Source of the DNA: Algibacter amylolyticus | GTDB taxonomy: Bacteria; Bacteroidota; Bacteroidia; Flavobacteriales; Flavobacteriaceae | Direction of reading: 5' to 3' | Length of the DNA stretch: 64,000 nt | Assembly: GCF_014202225.1 (NCBI RefSeq) | Contig: NZ_JACHGE010000005.1 | Coordinates: 1-64,000 of the forward strand | In this document: in pieces, positions 9,496-18,358 of the stretch | Layout: each line of letters begins with the position of its first letter | Position numbering within the stretch: position 1 is the first letter of the stretch | The notes under the pieces: generated by a model | The model's input: only the letters and a program-made list of their open reading frames with translations | Databases searched by the model: none | Told to the model about the DNA's origin: nothing | Translations under genes and position numbers: made by a program

Positions 9496-10620
9496 TTATT
9501 GCTTAACTATACGCTGTGTAAACTGACCTGCATCTGTTTTTACTTTAAACAAATACATACCTGCACTTAAGTTAGAAATATTAATTTCTGATAAATTAGT
9601 ATTTACATTTCTGTTTAAAAGCGATCTACCGTTTAAATCGAAAACAGAAACCTCAGCATTCACAGCTTGTACATTTTTAATAGACACTACTCCACTTGTT
9701 GGGTTTGGGTAAACAGAAAAACCTAAAGCTTTAGCATCAACTGTTTTTACGCTTAATGCTGGCATTGTACCTTCAATAATGTTAGCAGAAGGAAATTTAC
9801 CCCATGAAGGATGTGTTTCGTAAGCAGATTTTGAACCTACTGGCACATATATTTTAACTGTAGTATCATTAAAATCATCACCTTCCACACCATTTGGAAG
9901 CCATTCCATTCTAAAAAATTTAGAATCGTTAGCAAAAGTAACATTTGCAAGTTGTGTAGCATCCCAATTAAGTTGTACTTGCTCTAAAATATTTGCACCG
10001 CCAGTATCCCCTAAAAATAATGTACCTACACTCACAACTGAACTAGGAACATTAAATTCCTTAACACCATCCATATTATAAAGCCCACCGTTTCCAATAG
10101 TTTCAACAACAGGAATATTTAAACCTGTAATACCAGGACAATCAAAAAACGCATAATTATCAAGATCGGTACAAGCAGATAAATCGATAACACCCGTTAA
10201 ACCTTTACATAACACAAAAGCATTACTTCCCATATCTACAATGTTCTCCAAATTAATTGTAGTTAAATTAGGGTTATCTCTAAAGACGTGTGCATCTAAT
10301 TTTGTCACTGAAGCTGGTAAACTTACCGTTTCTACGGCGGCATTATCTTCATTTCCCGCTCCTTTATTATTAGCTGTATTTACACTAAAAGCACCTACTC
10401 CAATACCTGTAACAGTATAAGGAATAAAACCATCCATAGTAGATCCTGGTATTACTACATTTGTTTCTGGAACTATCATTGAATGCAGATCTACATAACC
10501 ATTAGTTGCATCTGTAATGGTATAATTAAAGGTTCCATCATTAAAATCAATTGCCGGTTTTTGTGCGCTAATGGTTGCTGTTACCATTAAGGCGAATAAA
10601 AATTGTAATGTTTTTTTCAT
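9496..10620 (-). CDS. BspA-type leucine-rich-repeat surface protein with T9SS tail
   Basis: The 374-residue protein has a signal peptide (to about residue 19, TISAQ). BspA/LRR_5-type repeats follow (VSLPASVTKLDAHVFRDN, INLENIVDMGSNAFVLCKG, INIPVVETIGNGGLYNM-like units; about residues 25-280). The C-terminal type IX sorting domain (about 300-374) opens with FSVYPNPTSGVVSIKN and ends FTQRIVKQ. Expected location is the outer surface. BspA repeats usually mediate binding, and no catalytic motif is visible. It is a single-gene unit with its own direct-repeat operator (10687) and terminator (9433), and it resembles the LRR gene at 10932 and the LRR part of the fusion at 12322, so it probably arose by local duplication. 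Confidence 0.88.
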   Translation of the reverse strand: MKKTLQFLFALMVTATISAQKPAIDFNDGTFNYTITDATNGYVDLHSMIVPETNVVIPGSTMDGFIPYTVTGIGVGAFSVNTANNKGAGNEDNAAVETVSLPASVTKLDAHVFRDNPNLTTINLENIVDMGSNAFVLCKGLTGVIDLSACTDLDNYAFFDCPGITGLNIPVVETIGNGGLYNMDGVKEFNVPSSVVSVGTLFLGDTGGANILEQVQLNWDATQLANVTFANDSKFFRMEWLPNGVEGDDFNDTTVKIYVPVGSKSAYETHPSWGKFPSANIIEGTMPALSVKTVDAKALGFSVYPNPTSGVVSIKNVQAVNAEVSVFDLNGRSLLNRNVNTNLSEINISNLSAGMYLFKVKTDAGQFTQRIVKQ

Positions 10621-10686
10621 AATAAAAAATATTTTAGTTATTTATATTTAGTTACTGCTAAATTGTTAAAATATTCACAATTAACT

Positions 10687-10719
10687 TTTAAATTAATACC
10701 CAATTGATATAACAATATG
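10687..10719 (-). promoter_or_regulatory. 21-bp direct-repeat operator upstream of the 9496-10620 gene
   Basis: + strand half-sites TTTAAATTAATA (10687) and TATAACAATATG (10708) start exactly 21 bp apart. A -7-like box (CTAAATTG on the + strand) lies at 10658..10665, leaving the 21-nt gap seen at other copies. The second half-site is the weaker one. Confidence 0.55.
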
Positions 10720-10871
10720 CCCAATTCCACCTAAATTAATGACTTACAATACATGAACCACATGATTATGAGAGCTTTAACTTACTTATTTAGACTTAAA
10801 TAATTCTCTCTAGAATAATAGATTAAGCAATTATTAGACGTGTAAACCTTCAGTAATTTAAATTTTAAAGC

Positions 10872-10913
10872 AAAAAAAAAAAGCCGTTTCAATTTAAATT
10901 GAAACGGCTTTTA
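10872..10913 (-). terminator. Rho-independent terminator after the 10932-12017 LRR gene
   Basis: A perfect inverted repeat, AAGCCGTTTCAATTT and its complement, is followed on the minus strand by about eleven T. Its arms are nearly the same as those of the terminator at 12252..12292. Confidence 0.92.
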
Positions 10914-10931
10914 ATAGCGATTAAAATCTCA

Positions 10932-12017
10932 TTAATTTTTTAACACCCGTTTTACTAATTGCCCATTACTAGTTTCAACTTTAAAAACATATACACCTGC
11001 AGCGTAGTTTGAAATATCTATGCGTGAATTAGCCGTTTTTAATAAAGACCTACCGTTAATATCGTAAACTGTAACTTTTAGGTTTGTATTATTATTTTTA
11101 ATATTAACTATTCCGCTAGTTGGATTTGGATATAGTTTTAAACTTAAGGCTTGCTCTAGCTTGTTTGTGCTTAAAGTTACTGTTCCATCAGTTATTGTAC
11201 CAAAATCTTCCCATATGGCTGCTGCTGCATAGTCCCCTGTTTTCCCAGCTGGAACGATTAATGTTGCATCCCCTAAAACAACTCCAGTAAAAGCATTTGC
11301 ACCTACAGTAGCTGGGACTGGATTATTAACTTGAACACTATTTAACGCTCCACAGTTTATAAATGCACTAGCACCGATTGAAGTTACACTACTCTGTATA
11401 ACTACAGAATTAAGTAAAGAACAATCTCTAAAAGTTTGAGATGGTAATTCTGTTATTGATGTAGATGCAGATAAATCTGCTGTTAATATACCTGAGTTTC
11501 TAAATACACTTGTTCCTAAAGTAGTTAATGTACTGGGCGTAGTTACTGCTGTAATATTTGCACTACCGTTAAACCCACCATTCCCTATTGATTCTGCAGA
11601 ACTTATAATGCTAGTTATATCTCCTGAAATATTACTTAAAATAAAACCTCTATTGTCAATAGTTATAATACCATTAGTGGTTGTAAAGGTAACGGTTTCC
11701 ACTACACTATTCCTAAATGGTGAGTTACCAATAGATGTAACAGTACTAGGTAATTCAAGAGATGTTAAGGTAGTATTAGGATTAAAAGCTTCATCTCCAA
11801 CTCTTGTAACTGAACATGGAGTACTTCCTATTGGTTCATTTACAGAACTAGGTACAATTGCAGTTACTAAAGAACTTCCTATAACCTCCACCTCAAAAGG
11901 GGAATCATTTGTTATTTTATAATCAATGTCTGAGTCTGTAAACGTGTCCCCAATTCCTTGCGCACCTGCTAAAGTTACAGTTAAAAATGTAATAAATAAT
12001 AGTAATGATTTTTTCAT
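10932..12017 (-). CDS. BspA-type leucine-rich-repeat surface protein with T9SS tail
   Basis: This 361-residue protein has a signal peptide ending near TLAGAQ. LRR_5 repeats fill about residues 60-260 (LELPSTVTSIGNSPFRNS, TPSTLTTLGTSVFRNSG, VVIQSSVTSIGASAFINCG). The type IX sorting domain starts at LKLYPNPTSGIVNIKN (about 290) and ends LVKRVLKN. It is probably a surface binding protein. It has its own operator at 12084 and terminator at 10872, the same unit design as the genes on both sides. There are no catalytic residues to point to. Confidence 0.88.
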   Translation of the reverse strand: MKKSLLLFITFLTVTLAGAQGIGDTFTDSDIDYKITNDSPFEVEVIGSSLVTAIVPSSVNEPIGSTPCSVTRVGDEAFNPNTTLTSLELPSTVTSIGNSPFRNSVVETVTFTTTNGIITIDNRGFILSNISGDITSIISSAESIGNGGFNGSANITAVTTPSTLTTLGTSVFRNSGILTADLSASTSITELPSQTFRDCSLLNSVVIQSSVTSIGASAFINCGALNSVQVNNPVPATVGANAFTGVVLGDATLIVPAGKTGDYAAAAIWEDFGTITDGTVTLSTNKLEQALSLKLYPNPTSGIVNIKNNNTNLKVTVYDINGRSLLKTANSRIDISNYAAGVYVFKVETSNGQLVKRVLKN

Positions 12018-12083
12018 AATAAAGAATATTTTAGTTATTAATATTTAGTTAGCTCTAAGTTGTTAAAATTTTAACAATTAACC

Positions 12084-12116
12084 TTTAAATTATAGCCCAA
12101 ATGCTATAAATTTAAG
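12084..12116 (-). promoter_or_regulatory. 21-bp direct-repeat operator upstream of the 10932-12017 gene
   Basis: + strand half-sites TTTAAATTATAG (12084) and TATAAATTTAAG (12105) are 21 bp apart, 67 bp upstream of the start codon. The -7-like box at 12055..12062 (CTAAGTTG) is a poor match to CAAAnnTA but sits at the usual 21-nt gap. Confidence 0.65.
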
Positions 12117-12251
12117 CACACCATGCTTTAATAAGCTGTAAATCACAGTGCTTTGTAGGTGTTAATTTACGGATTACACCTTAAAAAACTTAATTGCCGT
12201 GGTTAGACATGAAAGCTATAATCTTAAATTATTAGCATGAATTAGAACTTT

Positions 12252-12292
12252 AAAAAGCCGTTTCATTTAAAAATGAAACGGCTTTTTTTTTA
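12252..12292 (-). terminator. Rho-independent terminator after the 12322-14757 fusion gene
   Basis: AAAAAGCCGTTTCATTT pairs with AAATGAAACGGCTTTTT, a long perfect stem with a tiny loop. The minus-strand side ends in a T-tract. The stem is T-tailed on both strands. Confidence 0.92.
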
Positions 12293-12321
12293 AGTATAAG
12301 AAACTTATATTTTATAATAAA

Positions 12322-14757
12322 CTATTGCTTGACAATACGTTTTACAAATTGGCTATTTTCAACTTGGATTTTAAATAGATAGACGCCCGAAGCTAGGTTA
12401 GACAAATTAATTTCAGACAAGGTATTGTTTAAAGACTTACTTAATAATGCTCTACCATTTAAATCGTAAACGGTAACAGCAGCCTCCATAACTTGGCTAT
12501 TATTAATTGAAACCGTACTACTTGTTGGATTAGGAAAAACACTAAAGCCTAATTCTTTTTCTAGGCTATTCACACTTAAAGTACCTTCTTGTATATTAAA
12601 ATCGGTCCAAACAGCGGCTGCTTCGTAATAATTGGCAGTACCTGTTGGCACTAATAAGTTTATATCGCTTAACGTTAAACCACTAAACAAATTACCTACG
12701 GTAGCATCTGCAATATCTCCCGGTGTTCCCCAGTTTACCTGCATATCTGTTATGCCTGTGCACCCTCTAAAAGCGGCAACGCCCATAGTGGTTATGGTAC
12801 TAGGAATATTAATAGTGGTTATTGATTTACAATCTCTTAGCATTTGGCCTGGTATTACTGTCCATTCAATAGGAATAGTAAATTCTGTTAACCCTGTACC
12901 TCTAAGCGATCCAAGACCTAAAGTTAAACTTCCTGGAACAATTACCGACGTAATTGAACTACAGTTAATAAACGTATAACTACCTGTACTAACCGTATTT
13001 GTAAAATCTAATGGTGCTAATGCTAATGAAGAACAACTATTAAAACTATGGTCTCCGTAAGTTATTATATTATCAAGATTTATAGTTGTTAACCCCGTAC
13101 AGCTATGAAAAGCATTGTTTCCTATAGCTACTACTGTACTAGGAAGCGTTACATTTGTAATTCCGGTTTCATCTTGAAAAGCACCAGCACCAACAGCCAC
13201 AACACTAAATGACATTGAACCATTATCAGCTTGCTCTGGAATTACAGCATTTGCTGTTTCTTGCCCTGAAACAAATCCTGTAACTTCACATTCATTAGGG
13301 CTAGTACCTAATACGCTATATGTATACGTACCATCATCAAAAGTTAAATCTTCTACACCTACACACGAATCAGTGATAACCGTATTTCCTGAACCATTAT
13401 CCGTAACTGGCCCTGTGGTATTAATAATACTTGAACTTGTTAACGAATTTATTTCAATTGGCATTTCTGTACAATTATTTAAAGTAATACCAGATGTAGA
13501 CGTTGTTCCTAACGGAGAGAAAGGATTAGCTCCAGACGGTCTAGTAGTACCAACTAAAATAGAATGAACTTGCGGTCTAACAACATCATCAAATTTTGTG
13601 AGTGTCACATTATGGTTATTTCCTCCAATAGTAGCAATGGCATGTAATGTTGTTGTAGCCACGTTAGGTATTAAAGCTAACTCTACGTTAGATGCTCCAC
13701 CATTAAGATACAGTAATGGACCGTTAACAGCATCACCTCTACTGTTCTCAATAGTTACTTCTTCAACTTGATAACCAGCTTCACAGCCTGTAGCCTCACA
13801 ATTTTGCATCAATACATCGCCGCCATATCTTGTAAAAGCAAAGCCGGAACGGGTATTTTTAGCAACGCAATTTATTAAGGTAATTGCACCAGTGGTATGA
13901 CCATCAACACCACCAGCACCGTATGAACGATAACCAACTTCACTTAACGATTTGGTATACCCAGGAGTAATTACCTTATCTCCATTATAATTAGCATAAA
14001 CTGCAGCAAAATCTCTATCAAAAGCAGGACCTGAAGTTTCTGCTAGCATATCATTGGTTGTTCTTGTTACAGCTTCTGCATGACAATCTTGAAAAAGTAC
14101 ATTTCTTCCGCCTTGAATAAAAAATAAATGCCCAAATGCTTGAGAATATATCGAACAACGAATAATATTAATATTTAGCCCTTCAACTAACAACCCACTA
14201 TGCTTACGTAGGTTCACTAAATTACCATCGCCTTTACCAAGAAGATCGCCATAGCCATAAGGATAAGATCCGTTTACATTTAAAGTAACATCCTCCATGG
14301 TATTATTTTCTCCAGCAATTGTTACAGATTGCATTCCTGGACTAGAAGGTGCAGAGTTTCCAATATCGGTAACTGTTAAACCTTTTATATTAACAAAGTT
14401 TCCTGTTACATAAAACTCGATAATACGAGTACCATAATCATTTAATAACTCTGAATTTATTTCAATAGTTACTCCTGTTAAATCGAAAGTGTTATTACTT
14501 CCACTAAATTCAATCATCGCATGCCTATTATTTGCATCGGGTGTGGTAGCTGCAATCACAGCTGGTGTTAAGTAATCTTCCATTTGATAAACACCAGGTG
14601 TCATAACTACCGATTGATTTGATAGAGCTGCAAAACTTGCTAACTCCGCTACACTTGAAATTGTTACTTGTGCCGACACCCTAAAAAGAAATAAAAGTGA
14701 AAATGCACAAAATAAAAAACAGTGTTTCCTTTTTAAAAATTGTTGTTTTACTACCAT
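12322..14757 (-). CDS. Beta-helix protein fused to BspA-type LRR domain, T9SS tail
   Basis: This 811-residue protein has three parts behind a signal peptide (to about residue 30). Residues about 35-450 are a right-handed parallel beta-helix of the family seen seven times in this window, with the shared motifs GSYPYGYGDLLGKG, LRKHSGLLVEG, AFGHLFFIQGG and a DMLAETSGPAFD segment. Residues about 470-720 are BspA/LRR_5 repeats like those of the two genes downstream (LPSTVVAIGNNAFHSC, IPSTITTMGVAAFRGC). The last 80 residues are a type IX sorting domain (FSVFPNPTSSTVSINN to FVKRIVKQ). The beta-helix is probably a lyase or other backbone-cleaving domain (inference), and the LRRs an adhesive module. 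It forms a single-gene unit with operator 14879 and terminator 12252. Confidence 0.85.
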   Translation of the reverse strand: MVVKQQFLKRKHCFLFCAFSLLFLFRVSAQVTISSVAELASFAALSNQSVVMTPGVYQMEDYLTPAVIAATTPDANNRHAMIEFSGSNNTFDLTGVTIEINSELLNDYGTRIIEFYVTGNFVNIKGLTVTDIGNSAPSSPGMQSVTIAGENNTMEDVTLNVNGSYPYGYGDLLGKGDGNLVNLRKHSGLLVEGLNINIIRCSIYSQAFGHLFFIQGGRNVLFQDCHAEAVTRTTNDMLAETSGPAFDRDFAAVYANYNGDKVITPGYTKSLSEVGYRSYGAGGVDGHTTGAITLINCVAKNTRSGFAFTRYGGDVLMQNCEATGCEAGYQVEEVTIENSRGDAVNGPLLYLNGGASNVELALIPNVATTTLHAIATIGGNNHNVTLTKFDDVVRPQVHSILVGTTRPSGANPFSPLGTTSTSGITLNNCTEMPIEINSLTSSSIINTTGPVTDNGSGNTVITDSCVGVEDLTFDDGTYTYSVLGTSPNECEVTGFVSGQETANAVIPEQADNGSMSFSVVAVGAGAFQDETGITNVTLPSTVVAIGNNAFHSCTGLTTINLDNIITYGDHSFNSCSSLALAPLDFTNTVSTGSYTFINCSSITSVIVPGSLTLGLGSLRGTGLTEFTIPIEWTVIPGQMLRDCKSITTINIPSTITTMGVAAFRGCTGITDMQVNWGTPGDIADATVGNLFSGLTLSDINLLVPTGTANYYEAAAVWTDFNIQEGTLSVNSLEKELGFSVFPNPTSSTVSINNSQVMEAAVTVYDLNGRALLSKSLNNTLSEINLSNLASGVYLFKIQVENSQFVKRIVKQ

Positions 14758-14878
14758 ATACTTAGAGTTTAATTTTTTTTGATTTTTTTTATTAGTTATA
14801 GTTCTATTTCGATATTATTTAGCAGAATAAATCTTGATGTCATTTTATGTAAAATTAATACACTAAACCAACAAACCT

Positions 14879-14911
14879 TATAAATTATAGGCCTATGTTT
14901 TTAAATTATAG
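14879..14911 (-). promoter_or_regulatory. 21-bp direct-repeat operator upstream of the beta-helix/LRR fusion
   Basis: + strand half-sites TATAAATTATAG (14879) and TTTAAATTATAG (14900) are 21 bp apart and nearly identical. A -7-like TAAAATTA lies at 14850..14857, again 21 nt away. This is one of the clearest copies. Confidence 0.75.
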
Positions 14912-14950
14912 ACCTTTTGATTATTGAAAGTACACCGGCCCTTTTCGTTA

Positions 14951-14981
14951 AACAAAAAAAACAGCACCAAGAATTTTCTTG
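14951..14981 (-). terminator. Rho-independent terminator after the CBM6 gene
   Basis: AACAG-CAC-CAAGAA pairs with TTCTTG-ATA-CTGTT on the + strand, with a short mismatched bulge. The minus-strand side runs into eight T. The arms resemble the terminator at 9433. Confidence 0.8.
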
Positions 14982-15040
14982 ATACTGTTAATTTAATTAC
15001 TGTATTTTTAGCTTGTAAAGCTATAATAATAAGGCTTTTA

Positions 15041-15778
15041 TTATTCTTTAATAAACTTAAAAGTTGAGTTTTTAGTTCCTTCTAAATTCATTAAGTACAC
15101 CCCTTTAGATAAATCACTTACATTAAGCTCTACTTTTCTTACGCCAGATTGTATAACTTCTTTTTTAATTACTTTTCCAGTAACATCTAAAATGGTGTAT
15201 TGCCTGTAATCTGCAGTAGGCATTGCAATGGTAAGTGCTTCATTTACCGGATTAGGATAATAACCAATTTTACCTTCTTTAATTTTATCAGCAACAGATA
15301 AGGATGCTGCGTCTTTTAAAGTAAACAGGTCTATGTTAAATTGGCCTCCGAACGTAAATACAAAATACACGGTTTGACTTCCTGTTACCGATTGACTTAA
15401 CATTCCATTTTCAGTTTCAACATAATTCTGCCATCCTGTTTTTCCATTAGCCGTAACACTAGCTATTGCTGTTCCTGGCACCCCTGTACCGTTTACGCCA
15501 TCATCTAAGTGCATTGTAACTGTTTGATCACCTGTTTTGTTACTAGCTAAATGAGCAGAAAAAGCAACAATATTTGTTAAATCTACATTATCATACCTAG
15601 CCCAATCCCCACTTGCTATAAAGCCTATATTTTTTGCTTCATTATCTTCTATTGTTATATTAGCTCCATGAAGCTCACTATTGTCTTCTGATTGAAGAAT
15701 AATTGATTGTGCGAATGCACCAGAGAATAATGCTGTTGTTGAAAGAACAGCTGTAAAAAGTAAAGTTTTAATTTTCAT
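15041..15778 (-). CDS. CBM6-only surface protein with T9SS tail
   Basis: The 245-residue protein has a signal peptide ending SGAFAQ (residue 24). One CBM6-type module follows (about 28-155): ILQSEDNSELHGANI, GFIASGDWARYDNVDLTNI and GSQTVYFVFTFGGQFNIDLFTLK are the usual strands. The type IX sorting domain (about 170-245) opens GYYPNPVNEALTIAMP and ends STFKFIKE. No catalytic domain exists, so it is probably a surface glycan-binding protein. It forms a single-gene unit with operator 15998 and terminator 14951. The ligand is unknown; the CBM6 modules of nearby enzymes are likely relatives. Confidence 0.88.
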   Translation of the reverse strand: MKIKTLLFTAVLSTTALFSGAFAQSIILQSEDNSELHGANITIEDNEAKNIGFIASGDWARYDNVDLTNIVAFSAHLASNKTGDQTVTMHLDDGVNGTGVPGTAIASVTANGKTGWQNYVETENGMLSQSVTGSQTVYFVFTFGGQFNIDLFTLKDAASLSVADKIKEGKIGYYPNPVNEALTIAMPTADYRQYTILDVTGKVIKKEVIQSGVRKVELNVSDLSKGVYLMNLEGTKNSTFKFIKE

Positions 15779-15997
15779 TTTTATTGGATTTTAGTTAATA
15801 ATTAATATTTATAATAAAACACTAAGTCTATTACATGTTGTTATTTTGTGTAGTTTTATGCTAATAGTTTTTAAAAAGCATTCGTTTCTTTATTAAAGCT
15901 TAACAAATTGATATTGTGAACTAACTATAAATTAATTCTTATTAAAATCAATTATATTAAAGACCTTTGCAAATTAGTTTATACAAAGAATACATTT

Positions 15998-16030
15998 TAT
16001 AAATTATAGTTCTTTTCTTATAAAATATAA
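15998..16030 (-). promoter_or_regulatory. 21-bp direct-repeat operator upstream of the CBM6 gene
   Basis: + strand half-sites TATAAATTATAG (15998) and TATAAAATATAA (16019) are 21 bp apart. The pair abuts the stop codon of the gene at 16033, so the promoter starts right at the end of the upstream operon. A -7-like GCAAATTA lies at 15969..15976, giving a leader of about 190 nt. Confidence 0.7.
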
Positions 16031-16032
16031 TC

Positions 16033-18336
16033 CTATTCCTTTACCAACTTAAACGTTTTAGTTATTTGATTACCTTTTAATGTAATTAGATAAAGACCTT
16101 TTGAAAAATGGCTTAAATCAATATTCAGTTTTTGCATATCATTTGTAATAATGCCTTGCTTATTAACCCGTCCACTAATATCAAAAATGGTATATTGACT
16201 GAATTTCGAAATTGGCATAAGCACCGTTAAATTATTTGATACAGGATTTGGGTAAAGTTGTATCTCATTATTTTTATTAAACGATTCTTGAGAAAGTGAC
16301 TCAACCTCTTTTAATACTAATTGGATCCAGTTAATATTCCACCCGCCAGAAAGCGCATTTAAACGAATAGTATGACTTCCTGATGACAAGGACAACGTGG
16401 TACTTAATGTAGTATACGCTTGCCATCCTCCAGTTGGAGAAATACCAGTTGTACCTTGAGTTTCACCATCAACTAGAACCTCTACAGAACCGCCTCCATT
16501 TTTGCTTGCCACACGATAATTTAAAGTAAAGATGCCAGAATTAGCAATATCAACTTGATATTCCATCCAATCTCCTGGATCGATATACCCAACATTTAAA
16601 CCGCCATCTACATCACCTGTGGTTTCAGTTCTTATTCCATTCATTGCAGTATAATCTTCAGCCTGAATTAAATTAGTCTCTTCGGGGTCTGCTTTTACTA
16701 GTGAAACTGTAAAATTGTTTAGTTTGAAAGCATCGTCTTCACCATTAAATAGAACCTTTAAAACTTGTACTCCTTTAGATAGTCTAACACCGCTTATAAC
16801 ATTAAAATCTTGCCAATCTGTTAGTCCTGTAGAATTTGGAGCACCAAAAGGAACTGATACATTTGATGTAAGATCTTCACCATCTAAATTAAACTTTATA
16901 GCTCCATTACTATTATCAGCAGCATAATTTATATCTATACTATATATACCATTTGTTGATACATTAACCGTATATAATAACCATTCTCCATTTTTTATAC
17001 TTGTAATGTTATAGTCGCCTCCGGTTAAGGATTCAATATCTACGTTTTCATCAGTACGATATTGACCACCTTCATTAAAATTTGTATGGTCATTGTATGT
17101 TTTATCTTGACCATTTAAAACCAAATAATCGAAATTCTCTGCTTCTATAGTCATAGGTAATTCATTCATATTATACGTAGGTAAACCATTGGAATCAAAT
17201 CCACTTATAGGATCGCCTGGGTTTTCATCTATAACAAAGGCCATTGTTCCCATACCAGGGTGCGAAGTGTTTGTGAATTCTGGCGCATAACCAGATGATG
17301 CCACTACTTCTGCTGTATAAGGGTGATCTTTTCCTGTTAATTTAAAAAGCTTAGCAGCCATATAATAAATGGGTGAAAAATCGCCTCTACCATCATCACT
17401 AATACCGTTAGTCCATGCATTATTGTTACACGGATTTGGTATATTTGATGTCCAAGAAACATCATAATCAAGGTTATATTTAGCGGTATACTCCATTCCC
17501 GCAACAATTCTGTCATTTGAATAACTGACCAAATCTACACCTTGATTCCAAGCAATTAGAGCTGGTTCTACCAAATGAGCAATACCTCCTTGAGTATGAA
17601 CCTGATCTCTTCCACTTTCATAACATTGCCCATCTTCATTTATAATATATTGTGTAACTCCTGCACATCCATCGTTGGTATCTGTAAAACCAAACTTATA
17701 GGCATCAATGGCATCATTAAACATGGTGGTATTATCACAAAAAATTGCTAATGACATATTCCCCGAAACACACGAAGTACCCCAATTTAATGAACGATTT
17801 GGCCCTGTACTAGTAATTGGATAGACTATATTTTGGAACCAATCTTGTGCGTTTTTAATATTTATTGCCGACCAATTTGCTTCTCCATTAAATCCCCATG
17901 CAAGAATTTCTGCTGCATTTGCCATATGACCAGAAGCCACACTAAGCGTTAAGGTTTCGCTCTCCACGTTAAAATTTTGAACAGTATTTACCCAATCATC
18001 AATAATAGCTTTTGCTGTATTTGCATACGCTATATCACCGGATGCCACCCATTTCATAGTCAATACATACGCTGCATGTCCTTGTTTAGATAAAGCTGTT
18101 TTATCAGTTATGGTAGGAGATACAGTTGCTGTATAATCTACACCAGCATGAATATCCTTAATTGCATTCCAACCAGATATCCATGGTTCTTCACCCGCAG
18201 CGACTTTAGTTCTAATAAGCTTTAAATCTTCATCTAAAAACCAACCTCCTGGATGCGTTAATTGCGCAAAAGAATTAGTTACATTAAGAAGTAAGACAAG
18301 TATAAAAACAAGTCTGATTTTAATAATTTTTGTCAT
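16033..18336 (-). CDS. Alginate-lyase-fold polysaccharide lyase with two CBM6-type modules and T9SS tail
   Basis: The 767-residue protein has a signal peptide (to NSFAQ, residue 25). Residues about 27-360 are an (alpha/alpha) toroid of the Pfam Alginate_lyase type, with GGWFLDEDLKLIRTKV at the start, a CVSGNMSLAIFCDN segment, and GQCYESGRDQVHTQGGIAHL, where N, R and H are likely catalytic. Two carbohydrate-binding segments of CBM6 type follow (about 395-550 and 555-680; GDWMEYQVDIANSG in the second). The sorting domain (about 690-767) ends TKTFKLVKE. Families with this fold (PL5, PL38 and others) cut uronic-acid polymers. Its toroid resembles that of the 26530 gene. It is 22 bp after the GH-A gene, and its tail is nearly identical to that gene's tail. 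Confidence 0.8.
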   Translation of the reverse strand: MTKIIKIRLVFILVLLLNVTNSFAQLTHPGGWFLDEDLKLIRTKVAAGEEPWISGWNAIKDIHAGVDYTATVSPTITDKTALSKQGHAAYVLTMKWVASGDIAYANTAKAIIDDWVNTVQNFNVESETLTLSVASGHMANAAEILAWGFNGEANWSAINIKNAQDWFQNIVYPITSTGPNRSLNWGTSCVSGNMSLAIFCDNTTMFNDAIDAYKFGFTDTNDGCAGVTQYIINEDGQCYESGRDQVHTQGGIAHLVEPALIAWNQGVDLVSYSNDRIVAGMEYTAKYNLDYDVSWTSNIPNPCNNNAWTNGISDDGRGDFSPIYYMAAKLFKLTGKDHPYTAEVVASSGYAPEFTNTSHPGMGTMAFVIDENPGDPISGFDSNGLPTYNMNELPMTIEAENFDYLVLNGQDKTYNDHTNFNEGGQYRTDENVDIESLTGGDYNITSIKNGEWLLYTVNVSTNGIYSIDINYAADNSNGAIKFNLDGEDLTSNVSVPFGAPNSTGLTDWQDFNVISGVRLSKGVQVLKVLFNGEDDAFKLNNFTVSLVKADPEETNLIQAEDYTAMNGIRTETTGDVDGGLNVGYIDPGDWMEYQVDIANSGIFTLNYRVASKNGGGSVEVLVDGETQGTTGISPTGGWQAYTTLSTTLSLSSGSHTIRLNALSGGWNINWIQLVLKEVESLSQESFNKNNEIQLYPNPVSNNLTVLMPISKFSQYTIFDISGRVNKQGIITNDMQKLNIDLSHFSKGLYLITLKGNQITKTFKLVKE

Positions 18337-18358
18337 TATTTATATTCTTTTTTAATTG

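Larger units (their letters stand above)
10621..10931. other. 311-bp intergenic region: promoter of one LRR gene, terminator of the next
   Basis: The part next to 10620 holds the direct-repeat operator (10687..10719) and a -7-like CTAAATTG at 10658. The part next to 10932 holds a strong terminator (10872..10913). The 150 bases between show no frame or motif. Confidence 0.5.
12018..12321. other. 304-bp intergenic region: promoter of the LRR gene and terminator of the fusion gene
   Basis: It holds the operator at 12084..12116 with a -7-like CTAAGTTG at 12055, and the terminator at 12252..12292. Nothing else is recognisable. Its general plan copies the 10621-10931 region. Confidence 0.5.
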
